Assembly (NCBI GenBank): GCA_028280955.1
Contig: JANQKU010000077.1
Coordinates: 1-40,001 of the forward strand
From: Opitutaceae bacterium
Lineage (GTDB): Bacteria > Verrucomicrobiota > Verrucomicrobiia > Opitutales > Opitutaceae
Direction of reading: 5' to 3'
DNA: 40,001 nucleotides
Under the pieces are notes generated by a model that did no database searches, was not told the origin of the DNA, and saw nothing but the letters and a program-made list of their open reading frames with translations. Shown piece after piece: positions 1 to 10,770 of this stretch (positions are counted from its first letter, which is position 1; each line of letters starts with the position of its first letter). Both the position numbers and the translations under genes were made by a program.

Positions 1-117
1 GTATGAGCAGGAAGAAGCAATGTGAAAAGTATGCACAATCCACTTTTTGTGTGATCGTTAAATTAAAGCCAAAAAATTGCTGACTTAATTACTTTGCTAT
101 CGGACGCGAACGTGTGT

Positions 118-1107
118 TTATCGGCCGAGTGTTCCCATCATCGATTTGGGGTATCGTTCACCGACAGAAATATTTTTAGGGAAAGCGGATTCGAGTTTCT
201 CGATATCGGCTGAGGTGAGGGAAATCTCAAGTGAAGCTATATTTTCATTCAGATATTTCTTCCGTTTCGTTCCTGGAATGGGAATGATGTCATCACCTTG
301 AGCAAGTACCCACGAGAGGGCGAGTTGTGAGGGAGTGCATCCTTTTGCGGCAGCCATTTGCTCGATCAGTTTCACCAGATCGAGATTCTTCTGAAAATTT
401 TCGCCCTGGAAGCGTGGTGCGATTCGGCGGAAGTCATCTTCAGCGAAATCTTCAAAGCGTTTGATTTGGCCTGTCAGAAAACCACGGCTCAACGGGCTAT
501 AGGCAACGAAGCCGATTTCAAGATCACGACAGACAGAGAGAATCTCATCTTCCGGGTCGCGGGTCCAGAGAGAGTACTCCATTTGCAAAGCGGTAATCGG
601 ATGGACTTTATGTGCTTTACGGATTGTTTCAGCGGCTGCTTCGGAGAGACCTATATAACGGACTTTTCCAGCTTGAACGAGCTCAGCCATGGTCCCGACA
701 GTTTCTTCAATCGGGACTGATGGATCGATGCGGTGTTGGTAATAAAGATCAATGACTTCAACACCCAGTCGTTGCAAGCTGGCATCGCAGGCAGAACGAA
801 CGTATTCCGGTCTTCCGTTAGGGCCACGAACGTTTGGATCTGAGCGATCACGCATGATTCCAAATTTCGTGGCAAGAAAGACTTCTTCACGTCGGTTTTG
901 AATAGCTTGCCCAACTAGGATTTCGTTATCCCCAAATCCATAAATATCTGCGGTGTCAAGATGAGTGACACCGTTGTCGAGTGCATGCTGAATAGTGGCA
1001 ATGGACTCTGAATCATTACGAGTTCCATAAAACTCTGACATTCCCATACAACCGAGCCCGAGGGAGGAAACCATAGGGCCCTTTTTTCCAAGTGAACGCA
1101 TTTTCAT
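118..1107 (-). CDS. aldo/keto reductase
   Basis: NADPH-dependent oxidoreductase of the aldo/keto reductase superfamily, 329 residues, expected to be a cytosolic TIM barrel reducing an aldehyde or ketone. The family tetrad is visible: Asp51 and Tyr56 in DTADIYG, Lys81 in ATKFG and His125 in YYQHRID. The opening [12 protein letters not shown] and the later GLSEA and PIPGTKR motifs fit the AKR13/YakC-like branch that often acts on small aldehydes. The gene stands alone on the minus strand, and the next gene upstream is on the plus strand. The substrate cannot be told from sequence. The family call is firm; the start is the ATG directly before the conserved first strand. Confidence 0.93.
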   Translation of the reverse strand: MKMRSLGKKGPMVSSLGLGCMGMSEFYGTRNDSESIATIQHALDNGVTHLDTADIYGFGDNEILVGQAIQNRREEVFLATKFGIMRDRSDPNVRGPNGRPEYVRSACDASLQRLGVEVIDLYYQHRIDPSVPIEETVGTMAELVQAGKVRYIGLSEAAAETIRKAHKVHPITALQMEYSLWTRDPEDEILSVCRDLEIGFVAYSPLSRGFLTGQIKRFEDFAEDDFRRIAPRFQGENFQKNLDLVKLIEQMAAAKGCTPSQLALSWVLAQGDDIIPIPGTKRKKYLNENIASLEISLTSADIEKLESAFPKNISVGERYPKSMMGTLGR

Positions 1108-1281
1108 CCCTAAAAGCTATCCTCTTGAGTTTTAGATGCAAGCAGCTGTTTTTCTCTATCCAAGAAAATCAGGTAGAGAACTATTTGGTAGTATTAGATA
1201 TTAACAGATAATAGTCCATTGAACTGGTTGAAATGCTCGACATCTGGACTGTTCGTTTCTATTGGAACTATGAGGATATCA

Positions 1282-1527
1282 ATGATGACACTTGAAATAA
1301 TACGCGATGCTTTAGGGTGGTGTACTCTTATTAATATCGTCTTATTGTTATGGTGGCTGCTGTTCATGGCACTGGCCCATGATCTGGTATACCGGATACA
1401 TGGGAAATGGTTTAAACTATCTGCCGATCAGTTTGCTGGGATTCATTACAAAGGGATGCTGTATTTTAAGCTCTGTATTGTTATCTTTAACCTGGTGCCA
1501 TATTTAGCGTTGAGGATTGTTGGATAA
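1282..1527 (+). CDS. small DUF6868-like membrane protein
   Basis: An 81-residue integral membrane protein of unknown function. The sequence resembles what I know as DUF6868: a start MTLEIIRDALGWC, then a hydrophobic helix (about residues 15-35), a conserved HDLVYRIHGKWF-like polar stretch, and a second hydrophobic helix (about 58-78) ending NLVPYLALRIVG. The open frame begins at 1219, but I place the start at 1282 (two ATGs in tandem). GAGG lies about 6 bp upstream there, and family members begin at this point. No partner gene is evident. Function unknown. Confidence 0.75.
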   Translation: MMTLEIIRDALGWCTLINIVLLLWWLLFMALAHDLVYRIHGKWFKLSADQFAGIHYKGMLYFKLCIVIFNLVPYLALRIVG

Positions 1528-1610
1528 TTCAGGGCACCTATAATTGTTCAGGTAAGAGTAGGAAGTGATTTCAGCCCGAATCAGTATAGAGATTTAAAGT
1601 GCTCTAGTGA

Positions 1611-1640
1611 TTGTAGAAGAAGAATAAGAAATACTATAAT
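1611..1640 (+). promoter_or_regulatory. possible sigma-70-type promoter
   Basis: TTGTAG (1611-1616) and a perfect TATAAT (1635-1640) are separated by 18 bp, just before the isochorismatase-type gene at 1653. The predicted transcript would start around 1647, leaving almost no leader before the TTG start codon. Either the mRNA is nearly leaderless or this match is fortuitous. Confidence 0.3.
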
Positions 1641-1652
1641 TTTGAATACTTT

Positions 1653-2204
1653 TTGAAAGAAATTATAACCAGATCCGCTTTAATTATCATTGATGTTCAG
1701 AAAGATTTTTCTGAAAAGGGCGGCAGGGCGCCCGTATGCCGAGAACAAGCGGACACTATGGTAGAAGTGGTTAATCGTTTGATTGAAAAATTTAAGAACC
1801 GTAACCTGGATATATTGTATGTGGTCAACGAGTGGAGTCATCCTATTATGAGGTTACTTACTCGCAATGCGGCGGCTAAAGGAACACCGGGAGCGGCCTT
1901 GGATAGTCGCCTAAAACGGGCTAATAATCTTGTTTTTTCCAAATCGAAACCAAGTGCTTTTACCAATCATTCCTTTGGAGATTTTTTAAAAAGTGCTGAT
2001 ATCAAACATCTTTATATTTCCGGTTTGGCCGCGGAATATTGTGTGAAAGCCACAGTATTTGCAGCCCTTAAGAGAAAGTATAGTGTAACAGTTTTCAGTG
2101 ATGCGGTTGCAGCCCAGAGATGTCATAAATTGCTGTCATCTTTAGATAAGTATCGAGCCAAAGGAGCCGAGGTTATTTCGTCAGAATCCTTTAGAGATAT
2201 CTGA
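1653..2204 (+). CDS. isochorismatase-family cysteine hydrolase
   Basis: A 183-residue cytosolic hydrolase of the isochorismatase/nicotinamidase-like fold. The triad is recognisable: Asp14 in LIIIDVQKDF, Lys97 in FSKSKPSAF and the nucleophile Cys130 in SGLAAEYCVKAT. Members cleave amides or vinyl ethers such as nicotinamide, isochorismate, ureidoacrylate or N-carbamoylsarcosine; the substrate here cannot be assigned. The only start preceding the first beta strand in this frame is TTG at 1653, with no clear Shine-Dalgarno sequence. The gene is monocistronic, and the next gene converges on it from the minus strand. A second, truncated member of the same superfamily sits at the right edge of the window. 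Confidence 0.85.
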   Translation: MKEIITRSALIIIDVQKDFSEKGGRAPVCREQADTMVEVVNRLIEKFKNRNLDILYVVNEWSHPIMRLLTRNAAAKGTPGAALDSRLKRANNLVFSKSKPSAFTNHSFGDFLKSADIKHLYISGLAAEYCVKATVFAALKRKYSVTVFSDAVAAQRCHKLLSSLDKYRAKGAEVISSESFRDI

Positions 2205-2259
2205 GAACTAGAGGGTGTCTGGAAATTTAGTTTTGTTGAAATTGAACGATTTTTTCAGC

Positions 2260-2718
2260 TCAAGGATCGTTATCATTACCCTTTTTTCGGTGAATTCTTT
2301 CGAGAATTTCTGTCATGTCTTCGACAGTATCAAATACTTTCTGTGATACATAAATAGGTTTTCCCGTCTGCACAGCGAGAACAGTTGCATCGCTGGGACG
2401 CGCATCAATTTCAACTATTTTTTTTCCTAGCTCATTCTCCATTTCGAGGACGATACGAGCATAAAAAGTACTGTTGTTTACATCGTTAATAATGACTCTT
2501 TTTAACTCGATGTTAAGGCCGAGAAAGATGTTTTGAACAAGATCATGGGTGAGGGGACGCTCGTGTTTGGCGTCTTTCAGGGCCATAGCTAAGACTTGTC
2601 CTATGGCCTGATCTATGTAGATAATGAAGGTCTTTTCCTCATTGCCGAAGAAAACAGCACAACCGGTTTCTGTCGGGCTGATTCCCTTGGGGGCAACTTG
2701 GATGACATCATTTTCCAT
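2260..2718 (-). CDS. bifunctional nuclease (BFN/DUF151) domain protein
   Basis: A 152-residue protein of the bifunctional nuclease/DUF151 family. Hallmarks are the opening ENDVIQV, GCAVFFGNEEKTF, and the diagnostic ARPSDATVLAVQTGKPIYVS (about residues 106-125). Some plant and bacterial members have been reported with DNase/RNase activity, but most bacterial roles are unproven. The frame can be extended upstream to a TTG at 2754. I chose ATG 2718 because the family begins at this methionine; neither start has a good ribosome site. It lies about 93 bp downstream of lpxI on the same strand and may be cotranscribed with it. Confidence 0.85.
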   Translation of the reverse strand: MENDVIQVAPKGISPTETGCAVFFGNEEKTFIIYIDQAIGQVLAMALKDAKHERPLTHDLVQNIFLGLNIELKRVIINDVNNSTFYARIVLEMENELGKKIVEIDARPSDATVLAVQTGKPIYVSQKVFDTVEDMTEILERIHRKKGNDNDP

Positions 2719-2811
2719 AAAAAGAAAGTAAGCGATAGGTGAGCCGCTTCGCAAGCCTCTGGACGAGAAAAATATGTCAGCCTTTTTTCTCAGTTAAGGA
2801 GAGAGTAGAAG

Positions 2812-3672
2812 CTATTCGTTTGTTCCAGATGGTGAAAATCCCAAAATTTCCATTTTCCATGCGTTTGCTTGTGCCATAACGGTTTCTTTTTCTAAAATAA
2901 TCGTATTTCCAGCTTCAAGAGCGGCTGTTTGGATGTGGCATTCCTTCATAATTTCCAGCGTTTTTAGACCAAATACGGGGACATCGAAGCGATAGTCTTG
3001 CCTGCTTTTGACTGTTTTAACAAAGATCATCTGATCTGTTTGGAAGGTTCCTGCTCTGCGCAGCATGGGATCAGTTCCTTCGAAAGCTTCGACTGCGATT
3101 ACGGTTCCTTTTCTCACAACGACTCCCTGTCCTACATCCAGACGGGCGATTTCACGGGCGATTTCGATGCCGTGCTCAAGATAGCTTTGTTCGGCAATTT
3201 TGGCTGTTTTGGTCATGGGGCCATTATCTGCCAATTGGTCATCGATGAAAGATCTGGCATCCAGTTGCTGAACGCCGATGTTTTCGATTTCTGAAGCAAT
3301 GGCCCCAAAGATGGTTTCGGCATTTTTGCGTTTGAGTTTGAGAAGAATCGCCGCGGTTTTCAGATCGGGATGTAGGCCTTTGAATAATTTTTTGGGTGTG
3401 ATCTGACCAGCCATGATGGTGTACCCTGCTTTAAAAGCTTTAAGGGTTTTGAGCATTTTACCTAATTGACCCACTTTGATGACTTTACGGTCACTTTCAG
3501 GAAAACGATCGATCAATTCCGGTTTTGTCTCTTCTTCGAATCCGATCAGTTTGACTGAAAGACCCGCTTTGCGGATCGATGCGACGGTTATTTCCGGATA
3601 AATGCCTTTCCCGGCTATAACAGCGATAGGTTGTTCAGGGTTGAAATCAGCTGGTAAAAAACGGGAGATCAT
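2812..3672 (-). CDS. lpxI: UDP-2,3-diacylglucosamine pyrophosphatase LpxI
   Basis: Enzyme of lipid A biosynthesis that hydrolyses UDP-2,3-diacylglucosamine to lipid X and UMP, substituting for LpxH in many non-enteric Gram-negatives. It acts at the cytoplasmic face of the inner membrane. The protein has 286 residues, the usual length. The N-terminal domain starts with AVIAGKGIYPEI (about 17-28). The C-terminal catalytic domain (former DUF1009) carries DDQLADNGPMTKTA (144-157), DVGQGVVVRKGTVIAVEAFE (179-198), GTDPMLRRAG and FDVPVFG with a conserved Asp230. Its presence implies an LPS-containing outer membrane. The gene is followed on the same strand by the BFN-domain protein. Confidence 0.93.
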   Translation of the reverse strand: MISRFLPADFNPEQPIAVIAGKGIYPEITVASIRKAGLSVKLIGFEEETKPELIDRFPESDRKVIKVGQLGKMLKTLKAFKAGYTIMAGQITPKKLFKGLHPDLKTAAILLKLKRKNAETIFGAIASEIENIGVQQLDARSFIDDQLADNGPMTKTAKIAEQSYLEHGIEIAREIARLDVGQGVVVRKGTVIAVEAFEGTDPMLRRAGTFQTDQMIFVKTVKSRQDYRFDVPVFGLKTLEIMKECHIQTAALEAGNTIILEKETVMAQANAWKMEILGFSPSGTNE

Positions 3673-3770
3673 TGGTCGGAAATTTATCCGTCTTATGATA
3701 GTAAATGGACAACTCAGATGATGAAGGAAAGCTTCGGTGTGCCAATTGAAATCTCAACTGACACACTGAA

Positions 3771-3800
3771 TAAAAAAATACTTTCTATCATCAGTATTTT
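3771..3800 (-). terminator. intrinsic terminator after the metY-type gene
   Basis: Reading the minus strand downstream of the gene ending at 3818, a 6-bp stem AATACT/AGTATT (plus-strand 3777-3782 and 3793-3798) encloses a 10-base loop and is followed by a run of T. It separates leuS-metY from lpxI. The stem is AU-rich and short, so it is moderate support only. Confidence 0.5.
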
Positions 3801-3817
3801 GACTTTTTAGTCAGTTT

Positions 3818-5146
<1,329 letters not shown>

Positions 5147-5181
5147 TTATGAGGTGTTACTGGGAGATAAATTTGTATGAA

Positions 5182-7926
5182 TTATGTTATGACAAAATTG
5201 ATGATTTTACCGGGCACATAAATGATTTTTCGTATTTCTTTTCCTTCGAGATGAGGGATTACCCTAGGGTCCGACTGAGCTACTTGCGCAACGTCTTCCT
5301 GTGAAGAATCGCGAGGGACCATGGCATTGCCTCGGAATTTTCCATTGATTTGAAAAACGATCCTCACTTCTTCGGTCTCCAGCTTGGAAGGATCGAAGGT
5401 TGGCCATTCAGCGGAGTTGATTGATTCGGTTGAGCCAAGTTTCTTCCACAATTCTTCCGCTATATGTGGTGCGAAAGGTGCGAGAAGTTTGAGGAGACAA
5501 CGAGCTGTTTCGCTACTGAAGGCTGTTGTTTTCTGCAAATGATTGGCAAAGATCATCATTTGTGAAATGGCGGTATTGAAGCGCAACTCTTCAACATCTT
5601 CGGTGACTTTTTTGATCGTTTCTTGTAGCAGACGTATTGTTTCAGTGTTGGTCTCATCTACGCTGGTGATTTTGGCGGATAGCTGACCATCGTCTCCAAC
5701 CAATTCACGCCAGATCTTGCGGAGAAAACGGTGCACTCCTTCGATACCGTTAGAGTTCCATGGTTTCATCGCCTCGAGAGGTCCAAGGAACATGAGGTAG
5801 AGACGAAGCGTATCGGCTCCATACTCCTGACAGACTTCATCAGGTGTAACCGAGTTTTTGAGAGATTTTCCCATCTTGCCAAACTCTCGTTTTACTTCCT
5901 CGTTTTGATAAAAGAATTTACCTTCTTTTTCTTCCACTTCGTCTGCCGGTGCATAGCGACCACGCCCATCTACATAAGCTGCTGCTTGGATATAACCTTG
6001 GTTGAAAAGTTTCCCGAAAGGTTCTTTGGTAGAAACATGACCCAGATCAAAGAGAACTTTATGCCAGAAACGGGCATAGAGTAGATGCAGTACTGCGTGT
6101 TCTGCGCCTCCCACATAGAGATCGACACCGTTTCGACCCATCCAGTAATTTTCCTTTTCAGTAGAGCAAAAGGTTTCGCTATTATCGGGATCAATATAGC
6201 GAAGATAATACCAGCAGGAACCGGCCCATTGAGGCATGGTGTTGAGTTCACGACGATATTTTTTACCGTTGATTTCAACCGTAGTCCATTCATCTGAGGC
6301 ACGTCCCAGGGGTGGAGTTGGCAGTGTGTCGGGATCGCTATAGGAGCGAGGGCGAAAATCATCCATAGGTGGAAGCTCGACCGGAAGTTCATCTTCATGG
6401 ACATGAATGATTTCACCATCTTCTCCATGAAGAATGGGAAAGGGTTCACCCCAATAGCGTTGGCGGGAGAAGAGCCAATCACGTAGTTTGTACTGGATGC
6501 TGGCTTTGCCACATCCTTTTTGATGAAGGTCTTGAGTAATTTTTTGGCTGGCGTCGCTGGTGGAAAGGCCATCGTAGTTTCCGGAATTTATCAGGTGGCC
6601 TTCTGCTGAAAAGGGAAGCTCTGTGGATTGCTTTTTATCAAGTGGCTCGATGACTTGTATAATAGGAATTTCAAATTTTGTGGCGAATTCAAAATCACGT
6701 TCGTCGTGAGCTGGCACTGCCATGATGGCTCCTGTTCCGTAGCTCATAAGCACATAATCGGCTACCCAGATTGGGATGGATTTTCCATTGACCGGATTAA
6801 TAGCGTATCCTCCGGTGAAAACGCCGGTTTTATCTTTAGCCAGATCTGTTCTCTCCAGATCGCTTTTGTCCGAAACAGTAGCGATGTAAGCTTCAACAGA
6901 TGCTTTTTGAGACTCCGTGGTGATGGCATTTAGGAGAGGGTGCTCCGGAGCCAGGACCATGTAGGTGGCTCCGAAGAGAGTGTCGGCCCTAGTGGTAAAG
7001 ACGCGAAGCTTTTCTCCTGGAAGGGAATCGAGTTTGAAGAGAATTTCGGCGCCTTCGGATTTCCCAATCCAGTTGCGCTGCATCAGTTTAATGGGTTCAG
7101 GCCAGTCGACTAGAGAGAGGTCATCAAGAAGTCTATCTGCGAAAGTGGTGATACGAAGCATCCACTGGTGTAAGGGGCGCTTAAAAACGGGAAAATTGCC
7201 GCGTTCTGAGCGTCCTTCATTGGTCACTTCTTCATTAGCTAGAACAGTGCCGAGTTCAGGACACCAGTTAACCGGAAGCTGGGACATGTAAGCGAGTCGC
7301 TGAGATGAAATAAACTCCGTTTTCTTTCTGGCAGGAAGGTTGTTCCAATCAGTGTTATTTTCACCGCTAAGAGACTCGAGCTGTTGGGTTTCAAGGTTTG
7401 CTTGGTAGATACCGGTTTCGAGAGCTTCAAGGAGATCGCTTATGGGTTTTGCTTTTTGTTCTTTTGGATCGAAATAGCTTTGGTAGAGCTGGATAAAAAT
7501 CCACTGAGTCCAGCGATAATATGAGGGAGTAGTGGTGGAGACAGAACGTTCCTTGCCATGAGCAAGGCCAAGCCGGTAAAGCTGCCTGCGCATGTTCGCG
7601 ATATTCTTTTCCGTGGAAACGGCCGGATGAACGCCATGTTCAATCGCATATTGTTCAGCTGGGAGACCAAAAGCGTCGAACCCCATGGTATGCAATACGT
7701 TAAAGCCTTTCATCCGCTTATAACGAGCGAAAATATCTGTAGCGACAAAGCCCAATGGATGACCTACATGAAGACCTACCCCCGATGGATAAGGAAACAT
7801 ATCCAGTATGTAGTATTTAGGCTTGGAAGTGTCGTCACTTGCCTTAAAAGTTTTCTGCTCATCCCAGTATTTTTGCCAAGTTGGCTCAATATTGGTAAAT
7901 TGGTAATCTGGACTATTCTGCTCCAT
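5182..7926 (-). CDS. leuS: leucyl-tRNA synthetase
   Basis: Class Ia aminoacyl-tRNA synthetase that charges tRNA-Leu in the cytosol; 914 residues. The HIGH-equivalent is HVGH (53-56) inside PYPSGVGLHVGHPLGF. The CP1 editing domain has TTRADTLFGATY (311-322) and GTGAIMAVPAHDERD (397-411). The catalytic loop reads KMGKS (684-688) where KMSKS is canonical; the Ser-to-Gly change is at a tolerated position. A C-terminal anticodon-binding domain follows, ending in the IXXVIVVPGK-like IRKIIYVPGKIINFVI. The start codon lies only 18 bp from the start of the divergent protease operon, so its promoter must lie inside that gene. No T-box leader fits in this space. Confidence 0.97.
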   Translation of the reverse strand: MEQNSPDYQFTNIEPTWQKYWDEQKTFKASDDTSKPKYYILDMFPYPSGVGLHVGHPLGFVATDIFARYKRMKGFNVLHTMGFDAFGLPAEQYAIEHGVHPAVSTEKNIANMRRQLYRLGLAHGKERSVSTTTPSYYRWTQWIFIQLYQSYFDPKEQKAKPISDLLEALETGIYQANLETQQLESLSGENNTDWNNLPARKKTEFISSQRLAYMSQLPVNWCPELGTVLANEEVTNEGRSERGNFPVFKRPLHQWMLRITTFADRLLDDLSLVDWPEPIKLMQRNWIGKSEGAEILFKLDSLPGEKLRVFTTRADTLFGATYMVLAPEHPLLNAITTESQKASVEAYIATVSDKSDLERTDLAKDKTGVFTGGYAINPVNGKSIPIWVADYVLMSYGTGAIMAVPAHDERDFEFATKFEIPIIQVIEPLDKKQSTELPFSAEGHLINSGNYDGLSTSDASQKITQDLHQKGCGKASIQYKLRDWLFSRQRYWGEPFPILHGEDGEIIHVHEDELPVELPPMDDFRPRSYSDPDTLPTPPLGRASDEWTTVEINGKKYRRELNTMPQWAGSCWYYLRYIDPDNSETFCSTEKENYWMGRNGVDLYVGGAEHAVLHLLYARFWHKVLFDLGHVSTKEPFGKLFNQGYIQAAAYVDGRGRYAPADEVEEKEGKFFYQNEEVKREFGKMGKSLKNSVTPDEVCQEYGADTLRLYLMFLGPLEAMKPWNSNGIEGVHRFLRKIWRELVGDDGQLSAKITSVDETNTETIRLLQETIKKVTEDVEELRFNTAISQMMIFANHLQKTTAFSSETARCLLKLLAPFAPHIAEELWKKLGSTESINSAEWPTFDPSKLETEEVRIVFQINGKFRGNAMVPRDSSQEDVAQVAQSDPRVIPHLEGKEIRKIIYVPGKIINFVIT

Positions 7927-7944
7927 GCTTTTGAAGAAACGGAC

Positions 7945-9351
7945 ATGTTGAAGGAAAGTATTTCCCCGTCAATCACCCATCGGGTTAAAATAAGACCCGT
8001 TTTGATTGGGCTTGTCATGCTTTTGGGCTGTGCGGGATTCTTTTTGACAGGATGCCAGACAACAAATGGCAGCATCTCTCCCACGATTCACCCTGGATTT
8101 GAGAACTTACTGAATGCAGTGGTTCGTATCGATGTTCGGGAAATGACGTTTGAGGGTGGAACCAAGCGCATAGACTCTGGAGTTGGTTCCGGTGTTATCC
8201 TCTCGAAAGATGGATTGATTATGACAAATGCGCATGTTGTCAGTCCGCGTTCAATTGAGATTTCGGTAACACTGGCCAACTTGGAAAGAGTCAATGCGAC
8301 CTTGGTTGGTTGGGACCATTGGACTGATTTGGCATTGATTCGCATCGATATGACCGCTGTCCGGAAACGTAAATTGGAATTTGCGTATGCGTCTTTTGGG
8401 TCATCGGATCTTCTTCGACCGGGACAGACAGTTTTTGCAGTGGGTACGCCTCATGGGTTATCCAGGACTGTGACGAAGGGAATCATTTCGAATACAGACA
8501 GATATTTTGAGACGTCAGACGGGATTCGAGGGTACGAAACGGGCTATTTTAACACATGGTTACAGACTGATGCTGCCATTAATCCGGGTAATAGTGGGGG
8601 GCCTCTGGTGACAGCTGATGGAAGAATTGTCGGGATCAATACCAGAACCTATTTGGGTGCGCAAAATCTGGGTTTTGCCATTCCTTCACGGACAGCGATC
8701 ATGGTCAAAAAAGAATTAGTGGAAAAGGGGCGGATTGAGAGAAGTTATATTGGTATTGTTCCAGGGGCGTTGCAGGATCTAGAGGATTTTTACCATCTGG
8801 ATGCAAATGCCGGGATGTTGATTAACAGTGTTGATCCGGGCTCTCCTGCTGATGACTCGAGGTTGAGAGCTGGTGATATTATTTTAGCCATTAACGATGA
8901 AAAAGTAGATGGACGTTTTCCCGAGCAATTGCCCACGATTCAAAGTAAAATTGCCAGTTTCCCGGTTGGTTCTATCATCGATTTGTTGATTAAAAGAGGA
9001 AATGATGGGTTTATTTTTTCGGTGGAAACAGAATTATTGGAGAGTCGGGTTGGGGAGGAATGGGCTTTTGAAAAGTGGGGGCTAAGCGTCCGAAATATTT
9101 CAAAAGCGTATGCAAGGGAACATCGCTTAGAAAATGATCGAGGCGTATTGGTGATAGGGACGCAGCCAGCTTATCCTGCCGCCAAAGCGGGAATCAAAAA
9201 AGGAGACATCATTGCAAAGATCAATAATACGGAAATAGATGATTTGTTGGGAGTGGAACAGATTTATGGTGAGTTTGAGAAAAACCCCGATTCTCTATTG
9301 TTTGAAACCTTGCGAAACCGATCTGTTTCCTTCTACGTGCTAAAACCATGA
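7945..9351 (+). CDS. HtrA-like trypsin-fold serine protease lipoprotein with two PDZ domains
   Basis: Predicted envelope-anchored quality-control protease, 468 residues from ATG 7945. A basic n-region (THRVKIR) and a hydrophobic stretch lead to a lipobox FLTGC with Cys37 as the lipidated residue. The S1C catalytic triad is complete: His97 in MTNAHVV, Asp128 in WTDLALI and Ser217 in NPGNSGGPLV. PDZ1 spans about 268-362 and PDZ2 about 375-465; the PDZ carboxylate-loop region begins near YIGI and GLSV. The open frame extends upstream to 7558, but that part is antisense to leuS and precedes the signal peptide. It overlaps the next gene by 4 bp (ATGA), implying translational coupling with a paralogue that lacks the triad. 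Confidence 0.9.
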   Translation: MLKESISPSITHRVKIRPVLIGLVMLLGCAGFFLTGCQTTNGSISPTIHPGFENLLNAVVRIDVREMTFEGGTKRIDSGVGSGVILSKDGLIMTNAHVVSPRSIEISVTLANLERVNATLVGWDHWTDLALIRIDMTAVRKRKLEFAYASFGSSDLLRPGQTVFAVGTPHGLSRTVTKGIISNTDRYFETSDGIRGYETGYFNTWLQTDAAINPGNSGGPLVTADGRIVGINTRTYLGAQNLGFAIPSRTAIMVKKELVEKGRIERSYIGIVPGALQDLEDFYHLDANAGMLINSVDPGSPADDSRLRAGDIILAINDEKVDGRFPEQLPTIQSKIASFPVGSIIDLLIKRGNDGFIFSVETELLESRVGEEWAFEKWGLSVRNISKAYAREHRLENDRGVLVIGTQPAYPAAKAGIKKGDIIAKINNTEIDDLLGVEQIYGEFEKNPDSLLFETLRNRSVSFYVLKP

Positions 9352-10748
9352 TTTCATTCCATTGGCTTTCCCGAATATCGATTTTTCTCTTGGGTTTAGC
9401 GGTTGCCGGCAATCTCGTCGGCAAAACAGATGCCAGTGCCGTAAAAAAGCTTTTTGACGAACGCATTAAGAGTGTGGTGGCTGTCGAGTTCTTTGTGGAA
9501 ACAGAAATCGATCGAAAGCCGACAACAGTCATTGGTATGGTTATCAATGAGGAAGGGGTGATTCTTCTTCTGGATGTCGCTATTCCCGGTTGGCTGCCAC
9601 CGAATAAGTTGAAAGATTTTACCGTTTATCAGGCTGGTTCGAGGAAACCTTATGGTGGCCGATATCTGGGACAGGATTATGTAACGGGATGGCATTATTT
9701 GCAGGCAGATGAGGAAGTGGTGGATCGGCTCGTGCCTTTTACCCAATATGAAATCGAATGCCCCGAGCTTGGTGAAGAACTGTGGGGAATCGGTTTGATG
9801 GGAAAAGATTTTAACTTTTTACCTTTCTATTTGCATGGGCGTCTTTCTTTTATGCAGAAAATTCCTCAGGAAATTGGATTTTCCATAGAAGATTTGGGAA
9901 GTCCTGGATCGCCTGTTTTCAATGCTGCAGGGGCTTTTGTTGGTTGGACGGCTAATGGGATACCTTCTAATAGAGTGCTCATTCTCGATGGGGAAAAGTA
10001 TAATGTTGCGCTGCAAAACAATAATGGGAGCGGAGCTTTCTTCACGGCAGCGGAAGTCCTGCTTCATGTTGATCGGGTGCCCGAATCGCCTATTGGGCAG
10101 AATATTCCCTGGATTGGGGTTTTCGGATTACAGCCGGTGGCTTCTGAGGTGGCCTCTTTTTTTAAATTGGAAAACCGGTCGGCTGTGGTTGTCAGTGAAA
10201 TTCTTGAAAATAGTCCTGCCTTTGAAGCGGGTATGGAGAAAAGAGATATTGTGGTATCGATAGATGGGAAGGATCTTCCACTTTTTAGTCCGAACGTAGC
10301 CGTGACAACTTATCTTGAGCGCCAGATTCTCATGAGAAAACCGGGTGATCTCATTCGGTTTGGCATTTTAAGAAATAAAGAAGAACAGGAAATAGAGGTG
10401 ACCATCGGACGTCAGCCAAAGTTGCTTAAGGAAGCGGAGCAGCGCTATTTTGAAGAATTGGGAATCACTCTGCGGGAGTTCGTTACGTTTGACCGAGTAA
10501 AGCGCAACTTGTCTGAAAGAGAAAGTATGGGAGTCATCGCGAATTTTGTAAAAATCAATAGTCAGGCCAGTACAGCTGGTTTGAAACCAAACGATCTAAT
10601 TAAGGAAATTGATGGGATCGTTATCAGGAGTTATGAAAAAGCTGTTTCCTTAATGGAGGCGATTGTCGCGGATGATACCCGCACAGAATTTGTGTTGTTG
10701 ATCAGTCGCAAATCGGAAACGTCTATTATCCGTATTCGGCTAAAGTAA
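9348..10748 (+). CDS. HtrA-like pseudoprotease with two PDZ domains
   Basis: A 466-residue exported paralogue of the upstream HtrA-like protease. A Sec signal (about 1-28) is followed by a trypsin-fold-like region (35-235) and two PDZ domains (about 253-355 and 366-466). The triad is gone. The stretch matching TNAHVV reads LLLDVAI with no His. The serine loop reads EDLGSPGSPVF (181-191) instead of GNSGGPV, with Pro at the nucleophile position. The fold is inferred from the order VIGMVINEEGVIL, then a GSPGSPVFNAAGAFVG segment that parallels NSGGPLVTADGRIVG. It is translationally coupled (ATGA) to the active protease, suggesting a regulatory or chaperone-like partner. The absence of the triad is seen directly; the role is inference. 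Confidence 0.82.
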   Translation: MISFHWLSRISIFLLGLAVAGNLVGKTDASAVKKLFDERIKSVVAVEFFVETEIDRKPTTVIGMVINEEGVILLLDVAIPGWLPPNKLKDFTVYQAGSRKPYGGRYLGQDYVTGWHYLQADEEVVDRLVPFTQYEIECPELGEELWGIGLMGKDFNFLPFYLHGRLSFMQKIPQEIGFSIEDLGSPGSPVFNAAGAFVGWTANGIPSNRVLILDGEKYNVALQNNNGSGAFFTAAEVLLHVDRVPESPIGQNIPWIGVFGLQPVASEVASFFKLENRSAVVVSEILENSPAFEAGMEKRDIVVSIDGKDLPLFSPNVAVTTYLERQILMRKPGDLIRFGILRNKEEQEIEVTIGRQPKLLKEAEQRYFEELGITLREFVTFDRVKRNLSERESMGVIANFVKINSQASTAGLKPNDLIKEIDGIVIRSYEKAVSLMEAIVADDTRTEFVLLISRKSETSIIRIRLK

Positions 10749-10770
10749 AAATTTGTTTGTAATCGAAGGA

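Noticed and set aside
1-117. Possible C-terminus YEQEEAM of a plus-strand gene at the left edge
   Set aside because: Only 7 codons before a stop at 23-25; no way to tell coding from chance.
5970-6572. 200-residue minus-strand open frame
   Set aside because: Lies wholly within leuS in another frame; composition follows the leuS codons and no start or domain is recognisable.
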